The notes below the pieces were generated by a model. The model searched no databases and was not told the DNA's origin. It worked only from the letters and a program-made list of their open reading frames with translations. The translations under genes and the position numbers were made by a program. Below are positions 1 to 6,318 of a stretch of DNA of 7,766 nt, piece by piece; the first letter of the stretch is position 1; every line of letters starts with the position of its first letter. Source of the stretch: RGIG5612 sp045600845 (GTDB taxonomy: Bacteria; Bacillota; Clostridia; Lachnospirales; Lachnospiraceae); the NCBI GenBank assembly GCA_045600845.1, contig JAZRYR010000057.1, forward strand, positions 1 through 7,766, read 5' to 3'.

Positions 1-25
1 AAGATTGAGGGGCAGGGGTGTTGAT

Positions 26-44
26 TAGGCGAAGCCTATTTTTT
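26..44 (+). terminator. weak candidate terminator at the left edge
   Basis: A 5-bp stem (TAGGC 26-30 with GCCTA 34-38, GAA loop) is followed directly by six T residues (39-44). This has the form of an intrinsic terminator, but the stem is short. All three + strand frames stop within the first 28 bases (stops at 6-8, 22-24 and 26-28). The left edge could therefore hold the last codons of an upstream + strand gene, but too little is visible to identify one. The hairpin also abuts the first copy of the tandem repeat and could belong to that element instead. Confidence 0.35.
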
Positions 45-45
45 A

Positions 46-195
46 CATAAGCAACAAGGAAAATGCATCGTGCTGACACGAATGCATTTGACGACTGCAA
101 TGCAGTCTCGAAGAGACTTGCATAAGCAACAAGGAAAATGCATCGTGCTGGCAGGAATGCATTTGACGACTGCAATGCAGTCTCGAAGAGACTTG
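46..195. repeat. two tandem copies of a 75-bp hairpin-rich repeat
   Basis: Copy 1 spans 46-120 and copy 2 spans 121-195, exactly adjacent. They differ at only two positions (A76/G151 and C79/G154). Each unit can fold into three hairpins. In copy 1 the first is a 12-bp stem with one bulged A (61-72 with 77-89, CTGA loop). The second is GACTGC-AAT-GCAGTC (93-107) and the third is AGTCTC-GAA-GAGACT (104-118). The second and third share bases 104-107, so only one can form at a time. In copy 2 the G154 change creates a G-G mismatch in the first stem. The array ends 15 bp upstream of the -35 of the next promoter. An interspersed palindromic element of the REP/MITE kind is the likeliest class, by inference; copy number elsewhere in the genome cannot be seen here. 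Confidence 0.9.
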
Positions 196-210
196 CAGAT
201 GGAAATCCGC

Positions 211-239
211 TTAACTTTTCTTTGAAAGTTAGATATAAT
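211..239 (+). promoter_or_regulatory. sigma-A-type promoter for the aldo/keto reductase
   Basis: The -35 is TTAACT (211-216, 4 of 6 to TTGACA) and the -10 is a perfect TATAAT (234-239), with a 17-bp spacer. Transcription would begin near 246 and give a leader of about 25 nt. The leader carries an AGAAAGG ribosome binding site (255-261) nine bases before the ATG at 271. The promoter lies between the 75-bp repeats and the gene, so this gene is probably the first of its transcript. Confidence 0.65.
212..231. promoter_or_regulatory. inverted repeat overlapping the reductase promoter, possible operator
   Basis: TAACTTT (212-218) and AAAGTTA (225-231) form a perfect 7+7 dyad around a 6-bp centre. 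It covers most of the -35 and the spacer and ends three bases before the -10. That position suits a repressor operator, as bound protein would exclude RNA polymerase. It does not match an operator I can assign to a named regulator, and no regulator gene is adjacent in the window. Confidence 0.35.
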
Positions 240-270
240 TAAAAAAAAGAAAAAAGAAAGGCTGTTTTGT

Positions 271-1410
271 ATGGAAGATATTTTTAATAATGCAAAAAAT
301 CTTGGCTTCGGTCTGATGCGCCTTCCGTTATTGGATGAAAATGACGAAGGAAGCATCGATATAGAGCAGATGAAACAGATGGTGGACCATTATCTGAAGA
401 TGGGATACACCTATTTTGATACGGCAATCATGTACTGTGGCATGAAGAGCCAGGATGCGGTGAAAGAAGCTTTAACTTCCCGTTATCCAAGAGAGAGTTA
501 TACGTTGGCTACCAAGCTCCATTCCGATTTTTTTAATACTCTGGAAGGCAGGGATGAGGTCTTTCAAGACCAGTTGGAAAGAATGGGAGTATCTTATTTT
601 GACTATTATCTGATTCATGATATCGGCGTTGAAAACCGTCCAAAATTTGAAAAACTGGATTGTTTTAACTGGCTGAAAGAGAAAAAGGAACAAGGACTTG
701 TACGTCATATGGGTTTTTCCAGTCATGACAGTGCAGAATTTTTAGATGAATTTCTTACCGCACATCCGGAAATGGAATTTGTTCAGCTACAGATAAACTA
801 TCTGGACTGGGAAAGTGAGGGCGTTCAGTCTAGAAAATGCTATGAAGTCTGTGAGAAACATGAAAAACCGGTTATCGTTATGGAGCCGGTCCGTGGAGGC
901 ACGTTAGCAAAGGTTCCGGAAGAGGCAGAAAAGCTGTTCAGGAACTATCATCCGGATCTTTCCATTCCGTCCTGGGCTATTCGGTTTGCAGCTTCCCATG
1001 ACAATGTAAAAATGGTCTTAAGTGGCATGAGCAATCTAGAGCAGATGCTGGATAATACCAGCTATATGCAGGAGTTTACGCCTCTCAATGACGAAGAAAT
1101 GGCGATTATAGACCAGGCTTTAAAAATTATCCAGAACAACATTGGAATTCCTTGTACCGGATGCTCCTATTGTACGGAAGGTTGTCCAATGAAAATTGCA
1201 ATTCCAAGATATTTTGCGTTATACAATGCCGATGAACTGGAAAAGGGACAGACGGGCTGGAGACCGCAGCAGTCATATTATGACCGTCTGACTTTAGTTT
1301 TCGGAAAGGCCAGCGAATGTGTGGAGTGTGGACATTGCGAAGAAATCTGTCCACAGCATCTGCCAATTATGGAACATCTGAAAACAGTAGCAGCTCATTT
1401 CGAAAAATAA
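271..1410 (+). CDS. aldo/keto reductase with C-terminal double 4Fe-4S ferredoxin domain (COG1453-like)
   Basis: This 379-residue cytoplasmic protein is a predicted NAD(P)H- or ferredoxin-linked oxidoreductase; its substrate is unknown. Residues 1 to about 285 form an aldo/keto reductase TIM barrel. The catalytic tetrad is visible at the expected positions: Asp50, Tyr55, Lys82 (ATKL) and His116 (YYLIHD). The C-terminal part carries two cysteine motifs of the form CxxCxxCxxxCP: C295, C298, C301, C305 and C350, C353, C356, C360. Each should hold a 4Fe-4S cluster. The fusion is typical of the COG1453 group, which is frequent in anaerobes, and suggests the barrel exchanges electrons through the clusters. 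The start is chosen from the AGAAAGG site nine bases upstream and the promoter at 211-239. It appears monocistronic, as 172 bp and a strong inverted repeat separate it from the next gene. The family call is firm; the physiological role is not. Confidence 0.93.
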   Translation: MEDIFNNAKNLGFGLMRLPLLDENDEGSIDIEQMKQMVDHYLKMGYTYFDTAIMYCGMKSQDAVKEALTSRYPRESYTLATKLHSDFFNTLEGRDEVFQDQLERMGVSYFDYYLIHDIGVENRPKFEKLDCFNWLKEKKEQGLVRHMGFSSHDSAEFLDEFLTAHPEMEFVQLQINYLDWESEGVQSRKCYEVCEKHEKPVIVMEPVRGGTLAKVPEEAEKLFRNYHPDLSIPSWAIRFAASHDNVKMVLSGMSNLEQMLDNTSYMQEFTPLNDEEMAIIDQALKIIQNNIGIPCTGCSYCTEGCPMKIAIPRYFALYNADELEKGQTGWRPQQSYYDRLTLVFGKASECVECGHCEEICPQHLPIMEHLKTVAAHFEK

Positions 1411-1431
1411 TTAAAACTCAGAAAAAACAGT

Positions 1432-1500
1432 ATACAGCCGGTAAACAAAAGTAAACGGGAATCTGAAAAAGTAAACGTTGCTTTTGTTTGCCGGCTGTGT
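1432..1500. repeat. long imperfect inverted repeat (about 23-bp stem, 23-nt loop) in the intergenic gap
   Basis: Positions 1432-1454 pair with 1478-1500 without interruption. Three of the 23 pairs are G-T wobbles (T1433-G1499, T1442-G1490 and T1452-G1480), and the core is ACAGCCGG with CCGGCTGT. The loop is 1455-1477. On the + strand no T-run follows the stem; the nearest one is at 1523-1528, so this is not a standard terminator for the reductase gene. On the - strand a run of six T (complement of 1422-1427) lies four bases past the stem, a loose fit to a terminator for antisense transcripts. It could also act as a 3'-end stabilising hairpin, a processing site or a remnant of a small mobile element. 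Confidence 0.8.
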
Positions 1501-1503
1501 TAG

Positions 1504-1543
1504 GTTCAAAGAACGGAAATTCTTTTTTCTGCATTCGCAGAAA
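1504..1543 (+). other. small hairpins in the leader region of comM
   Basis: TTTCTGC (1526-1532) pairs with GCAGAAA (1537-1543) across an ATTC loop, a 7-bp stem. Just upstream, AAGAA (1509-1513) can pair with TTCTT (1520-1524), followed by four T (1525-1528), which could act as a weak terminator. Alternatively GTTC (1504-1507) pairs with GAAC (1511-1514). These elements are small and AT-rich, so a role in attenuating comM is only a possibility. I found no convincing -35/-10 pair for comM in 1411-1582. Confidence 0.3.
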
Positions 1544-1582
1544 GTATCCCGATAAGAAAATAAAAGAAAAAGGAGCAAAAGG

Positions 1583-3106
1583 ATGTTTTGCAAAGTTTAT
1601 TGTGCAGACATTTGCGGTATTGATGCACAGAAAATCTGTGTGGAAGCAGATGTCAGCGGGGGATTGCCGGCTTTTAACATGGTCGGGCTCCCGTCGTCTG
1701 AGGTGAAGGAATCCAGAGAACGAGTTTTAAGGGCAATCAGTAATTCGGGAATCGATCTCCCACCAAGAAAAATCACCATCAATCTGGCCCCGGCCGGCGT
1801 TCGGAAAAGTGGGTCCGGCTTTGACCTTCCCATTGCCTGTGCCATATTGGCAGCATCTGGCTTTTTGAATACGGAAATGCTGAAAGATATAATGATTGTT
1901 GGAGAATTAAGTCTGGATGGGAGTATTAATCCGATTCGTGGGATTTTGCCAATTGCAATAAAAGCAAAGGAAGAAGGCTTCCGGACCCTGGTGGTTCCGG
2001 AAAAGAATGCCTTGGAGGGGTCTGCGATTACCGAGTTAAATATTGCCCATGTGGGGTCCTTAAAGGAACTGGTTCATCAGATCAACCGAAGGCAGTTGAC
2101 GTATGCAGAGCATGTAGATATTGAAGAGGCCTTGAATCATCGCTTTTTGAATAATGGGTTGGACTTTATTGATGTAAAGGGGCAGGAAAAAGCAAAAAGA
2201 GCGGTGATGGTCTCGGTTGCCGGATTCCATAATCTTCTGTTTATTGGTCCTCCCGGGTCCGGAAAAAGTATGATGGCGCAAAGAATACCTTCCATATTGA
2301 ATCGCATCACTACCAAAGAGTGTCTGGAAATATCCCAGATATATTCTGTTGCAGGTCTTTTAGGAAATGATTCTTTAATGATGGAACGTCCTTTCCGGGC
2401 GCCTCATCACTCCATTACGAATGCAGCCTTGATCGGTGGCAATAATTATCCTCGGCCAGGAGAAATTACGCTGGCGCATAAAGGGGTTCTGTTTCTGGAT
2501 GAAGTGGCGGAATTTAAAAAAGAAACCATTGAAAATTTAAGGCAGCCTTTGGAGGAAAAACAAATTGTCATAAACCGTGCTGCTTATCGAGTGGTCTTTC
2601 CCGCAGATTTTATGCTGGTTATGGCAATGAATCCTTGTAAATGTGGCTTTTATCCGGATAAAAATCTATGTAATTGTTCCGAAGCGGATGTATCTCGTTA
2701 TTTTGGGAAAATCCGGGGACCAATCCTGGACCGAGTGGATATTTGCGTCGGAACAAAAAAACTGGATTCGGAAGACTTTAAAACAGATAACTTAACAATG
2801 AGTTCGGAAGAAATGAGAAAACAGGTAAATGAAGCCCAGAATATTCAAAGAGAACGCTTTAAAGATACTGGAATATCCTTTAATGCCCAGATGGGAAGGA
2901 AAGAAATTGAAATGTATTGCCCGTTGGATGCCATAACACAGGATATTTTGAACAAAGCTTATGAGAAATACAATATGACAGCTCGTGGGTATTATAAGGT
3001 TCTGAAAGTTGCACGGACGATTGCAGATTTAGCAGGTGAAGAAGCCATCGGGAAGAGGCATATCATGGAAGCCTTATCTTACCGAAACGCATTTGTAAAC
3101 AGATAG
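1583..3106 (+). CDS. comM: ComM/YifB-family AAA+ ATPase (Mg-chelatase-like)
   Basis: The 507-residue protein matches the usual family length (about 500-510). In Gram-negative bacteria ComM is a hexameric helicase that extends heteroduplex by branch migration during natural transformation; that is family knowledge. Residues 1 to about 165 form the ChlI-like N-terminal domain (LPAFNMVGLP near 28-37, then the NLAPAGVRKSGSGFDLP segment). The AAA+ core follows, with Walker A GPPGSGKS (222-229), Walker B VLFLDE (302-307), and Arg384 in GPILDRVD as a likely arginine finger. Cysteines 352, 354, 363 and 365 form a CxC-x8-CxC pair that may bind metal. The C-terminal lid (about 410-507) includes VARTIADL with a sensor-2 arginine at 478. 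AGGAG at 1571-1575, seven bases before the ATG, fixes the start. dprA follows after 15 bp. Older annotations call this family a magnesium chelatase, which is misleading as no chelatase partners are present. Confidence 0.95.
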   Translation: MFCKVYCADICGIDAQKICVEADVSGGLPAFNMVGLPSSEVKESRERVLRAISNSGIDLPPRKITINLAPAGVRKSGSGFDLPIACAILAASGFLNTEMLKDIMIVGELSLDGSINPIRGILPIAIKAKEEGFRTLVVPEKNALEGSAITELNIAHVGSLKELVHQINRRQLTYAEHVDIEEALNHRFLNNGLDFIDVKGQEKAKRAVMVSVAGFHNLLFIGPPGSGKSMMAQRIPSILNRITTKECLEISQIYSVAGLLGNDSLMMERPFRAPHHSITNAALIGGNNYPRPGEITLAHKGVLFLDEVAEFKKETIENLRQPLEEKQIVINRAAYRVVFPADFMLVMAMNPCKCGFYPDKNLCNCSEADVSRYFGKIRGPILDRVDICVGTKKLDSEDFKTDNLTMSSEEMRKQVNEAQNIQRERFKDTGISFNAQMGRKEIEMYCPLDAITQDILNKAYEKYNMTARGYYKVLKVARTIADLAGEEAIGKRHIMEALSYRNAFVNR

Positions 3107-3121
3107 TGGGAGGAAGAACCA

Positions 3122-4240
3122 ATGACAAAGGAAGAATACTGGTTCTGGTTATGTAATTGTCCAAATATTTATCCGCAGGATATTCAGCGTTTGCTGAAAA
3201 TATTCGATTCTCCGGAGGAATTATTTAAAACTTCCCCGGAAATATTAGAGAAGGAACTGGAAAAACTGAACGGAATCACACCCATTGTACAAAAAAGACA
3301 GAGGGAGGCTTTGGTTAATAGCCGGAAAGAAGAGGAAATCAAAAGGAATCTGGAAAAAAGGAGAAAAGAGGGAGTATCTTTTGTATGTATCGATTCTCCG
3401 GATTATCCGGAACATTTTTCCGTTTTGCCGGACAAGCCTTACGCCATATATGTAAAGGGAAGGCTGCCCGATGAAAATAAGATCAGTGTGGGGATGGTAG
3501 GTGCAAGAAACTGTTCCGGGTATGGGAAAACGATGGCCGGAAAATTTTCTAAGGCGCTGGCAATCCATGATGTCCAGATCATCAGCGGAATGGCGGTAGG
3601 AATTGACACCATCAGTTCCCGAAGCGCTTTGGATGTGGGAGGAAAGACTTTTGTCGTACTGGGTAGCGGAATTGATTACATATATCCAAGGGAAAATATT
3701 GAGCTTTATTATGATATTATTTTTCACGGCGGTGGAATTATTTCGGAATATCCTTTTGGAAGCAAACCCCTGGGCTGGCAGTTTCCTCATCGAAACCGGC
3801 TGATCAGTGCATTCAGTGATTATCTTCTTATTATGGAGGCAAGGATAAGAAGCGGAACTTTAACTACGGCCGAACATGCCCTGCGACAGGGAAAAGATAT
3901 TTTCGCGCTTCCGGGCAGAGTAACCGATCCTTTAAGTGAAAGCTGTAATATGTTGATTTCTGAAGGGGCAGGAATGTTACTCTCCCCGGAGCATTTTATC
4001 CAATATATTCTGGGAAAGCAGGTGCAAAAACAACCACCGGAAGAAAAGAAGAATTTTCAAAGTATGGATCAAAAAGTCCGATCCATCTATTCCATATTGA
4101 ATTTTGAACCCAAAATGGTGCAGGAAATAATTGAGGAAACTCATCTGGAACCGAAAGAAACCGCAGAAATCCTGATGGAATTGGAGCTTTCCGGATTGAT
4201 AAAAGAGGTTGGAAAAGACTACTACGTGAAAGAAGTCTGA
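3122..4240 (+). CDS. dprA: DNA-processing protein DprA/Smf
   Basis: DprA binds incoming single-stranded DNA and loads RecA onto it during transformation. The 372-residue protein has a helical N-terminal SAM/HhH-like region (about 1-80), a Rossmann-fold DNA-binding core (about 85-295) and a C-terminal winged-helix domain (about 312-372). Core signatures are VGARNCSGYG (126-135), SGMAVGID (155-162), GSGIDYIYPR (181-190), FPHRNRLIS (221-229) and SGTLTTAEHAL (from 244). One oddity is seen: the family usually reads GIDxxAHxxAL, but here residues 165-166 are Ser-Ser, so the conserved histidine is absent. GGAGG (3109-3113), eight bases before the ATG, supports the start. The 15-bp gap to comM indicates cotranscription. 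Identity is secure; whether the cell is transformable is not shown. Confidence 0.96.
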   Translation: MTKEEYWFWLCNCPNIYPQDIQRLLKIFDSPEELFKTSPEILEKELEKLNGITPIVQKRQREALVNSRKEEEIKRNLEKRRKEGVSFVCIDSPDYPEHFSVLPDKPYAIYVKGRLPDENKISVGMVGARNCSGYGKTMAGKFSKALAIHDVQIISGMAVGIDTISSRSALDVGGKTFVVLGSGIDYIYPRENIELYYDIIFHGGGIISEYPFGSKPLGWQFPHRNRLISAFSDYLLIMEARIRSGTLTTAEHALRQGKDIFALPGRVTDPLSESCNMLISEGAGMLLSPEHFIQYILGKQVQKQPPEEKKNFQSMDQKVRSIYSILNFEPKMVQEIIEETHLEPKETAEILMELELSGLIKEVGKDYYVKEV

Positions 4241-4251
4241 GAAAAATAAAG

Positions 4252-4281
4252 TTGACAGAATCGACACAATGATGTTATTAA
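4252..4281 (+). promoter_or_regulatory. internal sigma-A-type promoter for topA
   Basis: A perfect -35 TTGACA (4252-4257) and a -10 TATTAA (4276-4281, 4 of 6) are separated by 18 bp. TGT (4273-4275) precedes the -10 as an extended element. It lies 12 bases after the dprA stop, and transcription would start near 4288, giving a leader of about 35 nt. No terminator separates dprA from topA, so topA is probably read both from here and by read-through from the comM-dprA transcript. Confidence 0.65.
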
Positions 4282-4323
4282 ATTATTCTTGAAAGACTTT
4301 AGTTGTATGAGAGGACAGAATAA

Positions 4324-6318
4324 ATGGCAAAAAATCTGGTAATCGTGGAGTCTCCGGCAAAGGTGAAAACCGTAAAAAAATATCTGGGAAGCAACTATGA
4401 AGTAGTCGCTTCCAAAGGTCATGTCCGGGATTTACCGAAGAGTACTTTAGGAATAGACGTAGATAACGACTACGAACCAAAATATATCACTATCCGGGGA
4501 AAAGGGGAAACTCTGGCAGAACTGAAAAGACTTGCAAAAGAAGCCAATAAAGTATATCTGGCAACGGACCCTGACCGTGAGGGAGAGGCCATCAGCTGGC
4601 ATCTGGCTTCCGCTTTGAATCTGGAGGATAAAAAGAAAGCCCGAATTACTTTTAATGAAATAACAAAATCTGCAGTATCCAATTCTTTGAAAAATTCCAG
4701 AGATATTGATATGAATCTGGTCGACGCCCAGCAGGGAAGACGTGCTCTGGACCGCTTGGTTGGTTATGGAATCAGTCCGATTTTGTGGGAAAAGGTTAAG
4801 AGAGGATTATCGGCAGGACGTGTTCAATCCGTTGCCTTGAGAATGATCTGTGACCGCGATGAGGAAATTGAAGCCTTTATTCCGGAGGAATTCTGGCTTT
4901 TAGATGCATCGGTTTACATTCAGGGCGAGAAAAAGCCGATTATCGCCAGATTTTATGGTGATAAAAAGAACAAAATAGATATTCACAACAAGGAAGAACT
5001 GGACAAAATCTTAAATGATATTTCCGGAAAAGAAATGTTTATAGACGATATTAAACACTCGGAAAGAATAAAGAAAGCGCCCCTTCCGTTTGTTACATCC
5101 ACCCTTCAGCAAGAGGCTTCAAAAACATTGAATTTCTCTACCCAGAAAACGATGCGTATTGCTCAGCAACTTTATGAAAGTGGTTTTATTACTTATCTGC
5201 GTACGGATTCGGTCCGGATTTCCGATGAAGCAGTGGCAGCAGCGAAGGCTTATATTGATGAAAACTTTGGTTCACAATATGTCAGCCATACCAGCGCGGC
5301 AGGAAAGTCCAATGGAAAGGTTCAGGATGCCCATGAAGCAATTCGTCCATCCAATGTAACCGTAACGCCGGATAGCTTAAAGACAAAACTGGATCGCGAC
5401 AACTTCCGTTTGTATCAGCTGATCTGGAAGAGATTTGTAGCCAGCCGGATGACCAATGCGAAGTATGAAGTAACCGCAATCAGTTTTGGAGTAGATAAGT
5501 ACGTCTTCAAGGCAAATGCATCGAAGCAGCTTTTTGACGGTTTTATGTGTGTATATACTTCATCGGATGATGAAAAAGAAGAAAAGAACAATGTTGTTTC
5601 AAATCTGACGCCGGACGCGGTGATCCATCAAGTTCAGTATGAAGATTCTCAGCATTTTACACAGCCACCGGCTCATTTTACAGAAGCATCCCTGGTAAAA
5701 GTAATGGAAGAAAAGGGAATTGGCCGTCCAAGTACCTATTCTCCGACAATCACAACGATTTTAGCCAGACATTATGTAAAAAAAGACAAGAAAAATCTTC
5801 TTGTAACGGAATTGGGAAAAGTTGTTAATGATATTATGGTAACCGCTTTTCCGGATATTGTTGATATCCAGTTTACGGCTAAAATAGAAGAAAAACTGGA
5901 CCGGATCGAAGAAGGCAAAATGGAATGGAAAGAAATCCTGAGAGAGTTTTATCCGGGACTGAAAGATTCCATTGATGTGGCTCGTTCCAAGCTGACAAAA
6001 ATCAAAGTAAAAGACGAGGAATCGGATGTTATCTGCGATAAATGCGGACGACACATGGTAATAAAATTTGGACCACATGGAAAATTCCTGGCGTGCCCGG
6101 GCTTCCCGGAATGCAGGAATACCATGTCAATCGTAGAAAAAGCCGGCGTAAAATGTCCGCTATGTGGAAAAGACCTGGTGATCCGCAAGACAAAAAAAGG
6201 AAGAAGATACTATGGTTGTGAAGGCTATCCGGAGTGTGAATACATGTCCTGGAATAAACCGGGAGAAGCCGCTCCAGAGGGAAAGCGGGAATCCATAGAG
6301 GAAGTAGTTAATCCGTAA
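4324..6318 (+). CDS. topA: DNA topoisomerase I (type IA)
   Basis: TopA relaxes negative supercoils by breaking and rejoining one strand through a 5'-phosphotyrosine link, acting on the nucleoid. At 664 residues it is close to the short Gram-positive form (about 690). The TOPRIM domain carries Glu9 (VIVESPAK) and the metal-binding DPDRE at 82-86. SAGRVQS (163-169) follows, and the catalytic tyrosine is Tyr291 in FITYLRTDS. HEAIRP (337-342) and GIGRPSTY (465-472) complete the core. Two C-terminal four-cysteine zinc motifs are intact: C571, C574, C591, C597 and C611, C614, C632, C638. The ATG follows AGAGG (4310-4314) by nine bases. The TAA stop at 6316-6318 shares its last A with the ATG of the next gene. 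No defects are seen; this should be the essential housekeeping copy. Confidence 0.98.
   Translation: MAKNLVIVESPAKVKTVKKYLGSNYEVVASKGHVRDLPKSTLGIDVDNDYEPKYITIRGKGETLAELKRLAKEANKVYLATDPDREGEAISWHLASALNLEDKKKARITFNEITKSAVSNSLKNSRDIDMNLVDAQQGRRALDRLVGYGISPILWEKVKRGLSAGRVQSVALRMICDRDEEIEAFIPEEFWLLDASVYIQGEKKPIIARFYGDKKNKIDIHNKEELDKILNDISGKEMFIDDIKHSERIKKAPLPFVTSTLQQEASKTLNFSTQKTMRIAQQLYESGFITYLRTDSVRISDEAVAAAKAYIDENFGSQYVSHTSAAGKSNGKVQDAHEAIRPSNVTVTPDSLKTKLDRDNFRLYQLIWKRFVASRMTNAKYEVTAISFGVDKYVFKANASKQLFDGFMCVYTSSDDEKEEKNNVVSNLTPDAVIHQVQYEDSQHFTQPPAHFTEASLVKVMEEKGIGRPSTYSPTITTILARHYVKKDKKNLLVTELGKVVNDIMVTAFPDIVDIQFTAKIEEKLDRIEEGKMEWKEILREFYPGLKDSIDVARSKLTKIKVKDEESDVICDKCGRHMVIKFGPHGKFLACPGFPECRNTMSIVEKAGVKCPLCGKDLVIRKTKKGRRYYGCEGYPECEYMSWNKPGEAAPEGKRESIEEVVNP

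Noticed and set aside
46..195. CRISPR array
   Set aside because: There are only two units, they are directly adjacent with no variable spacers, and each is 75 bp with internal hairpins. No cas genes are present.
36..356. A 106-codon minus-strand open frame crossing both 75-bp repeats, with cysteine-rich repeated peptides
   Set aside because: It stays open because the 75-bp unit is a multiple of three. It starts inside the reductase gene, covers the reductase promoter and is low in complexity. It is most likely a repeat artefact; proteomic peptides would be needed to revive it.
1127..1366. Minus-strand open frame under the reductase Fe-S domain
   Set aside because: It lies antisense to strongly conserved cysteine motifs and has no supporting start signals, so it is a shadow.
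1413..1427. CodY-like site after the reductase gene
   Set aside because: Only about 10 of 15 consensus positions match in an A-rich gap, which is not better than expected by chance.
1434..1498. Intrinsic terminator for the reductase gene
   Set aside because: The stem is strong, but no T-run follows on the + strand until 23 bases later, so it was recorded as an inverted repeat instead.
3245..3790. 181-codon minus-strand open frame within dprA
   Set aside because: It is entirely antisense to a conserved gene, with no recognisable domain or initiation signals.
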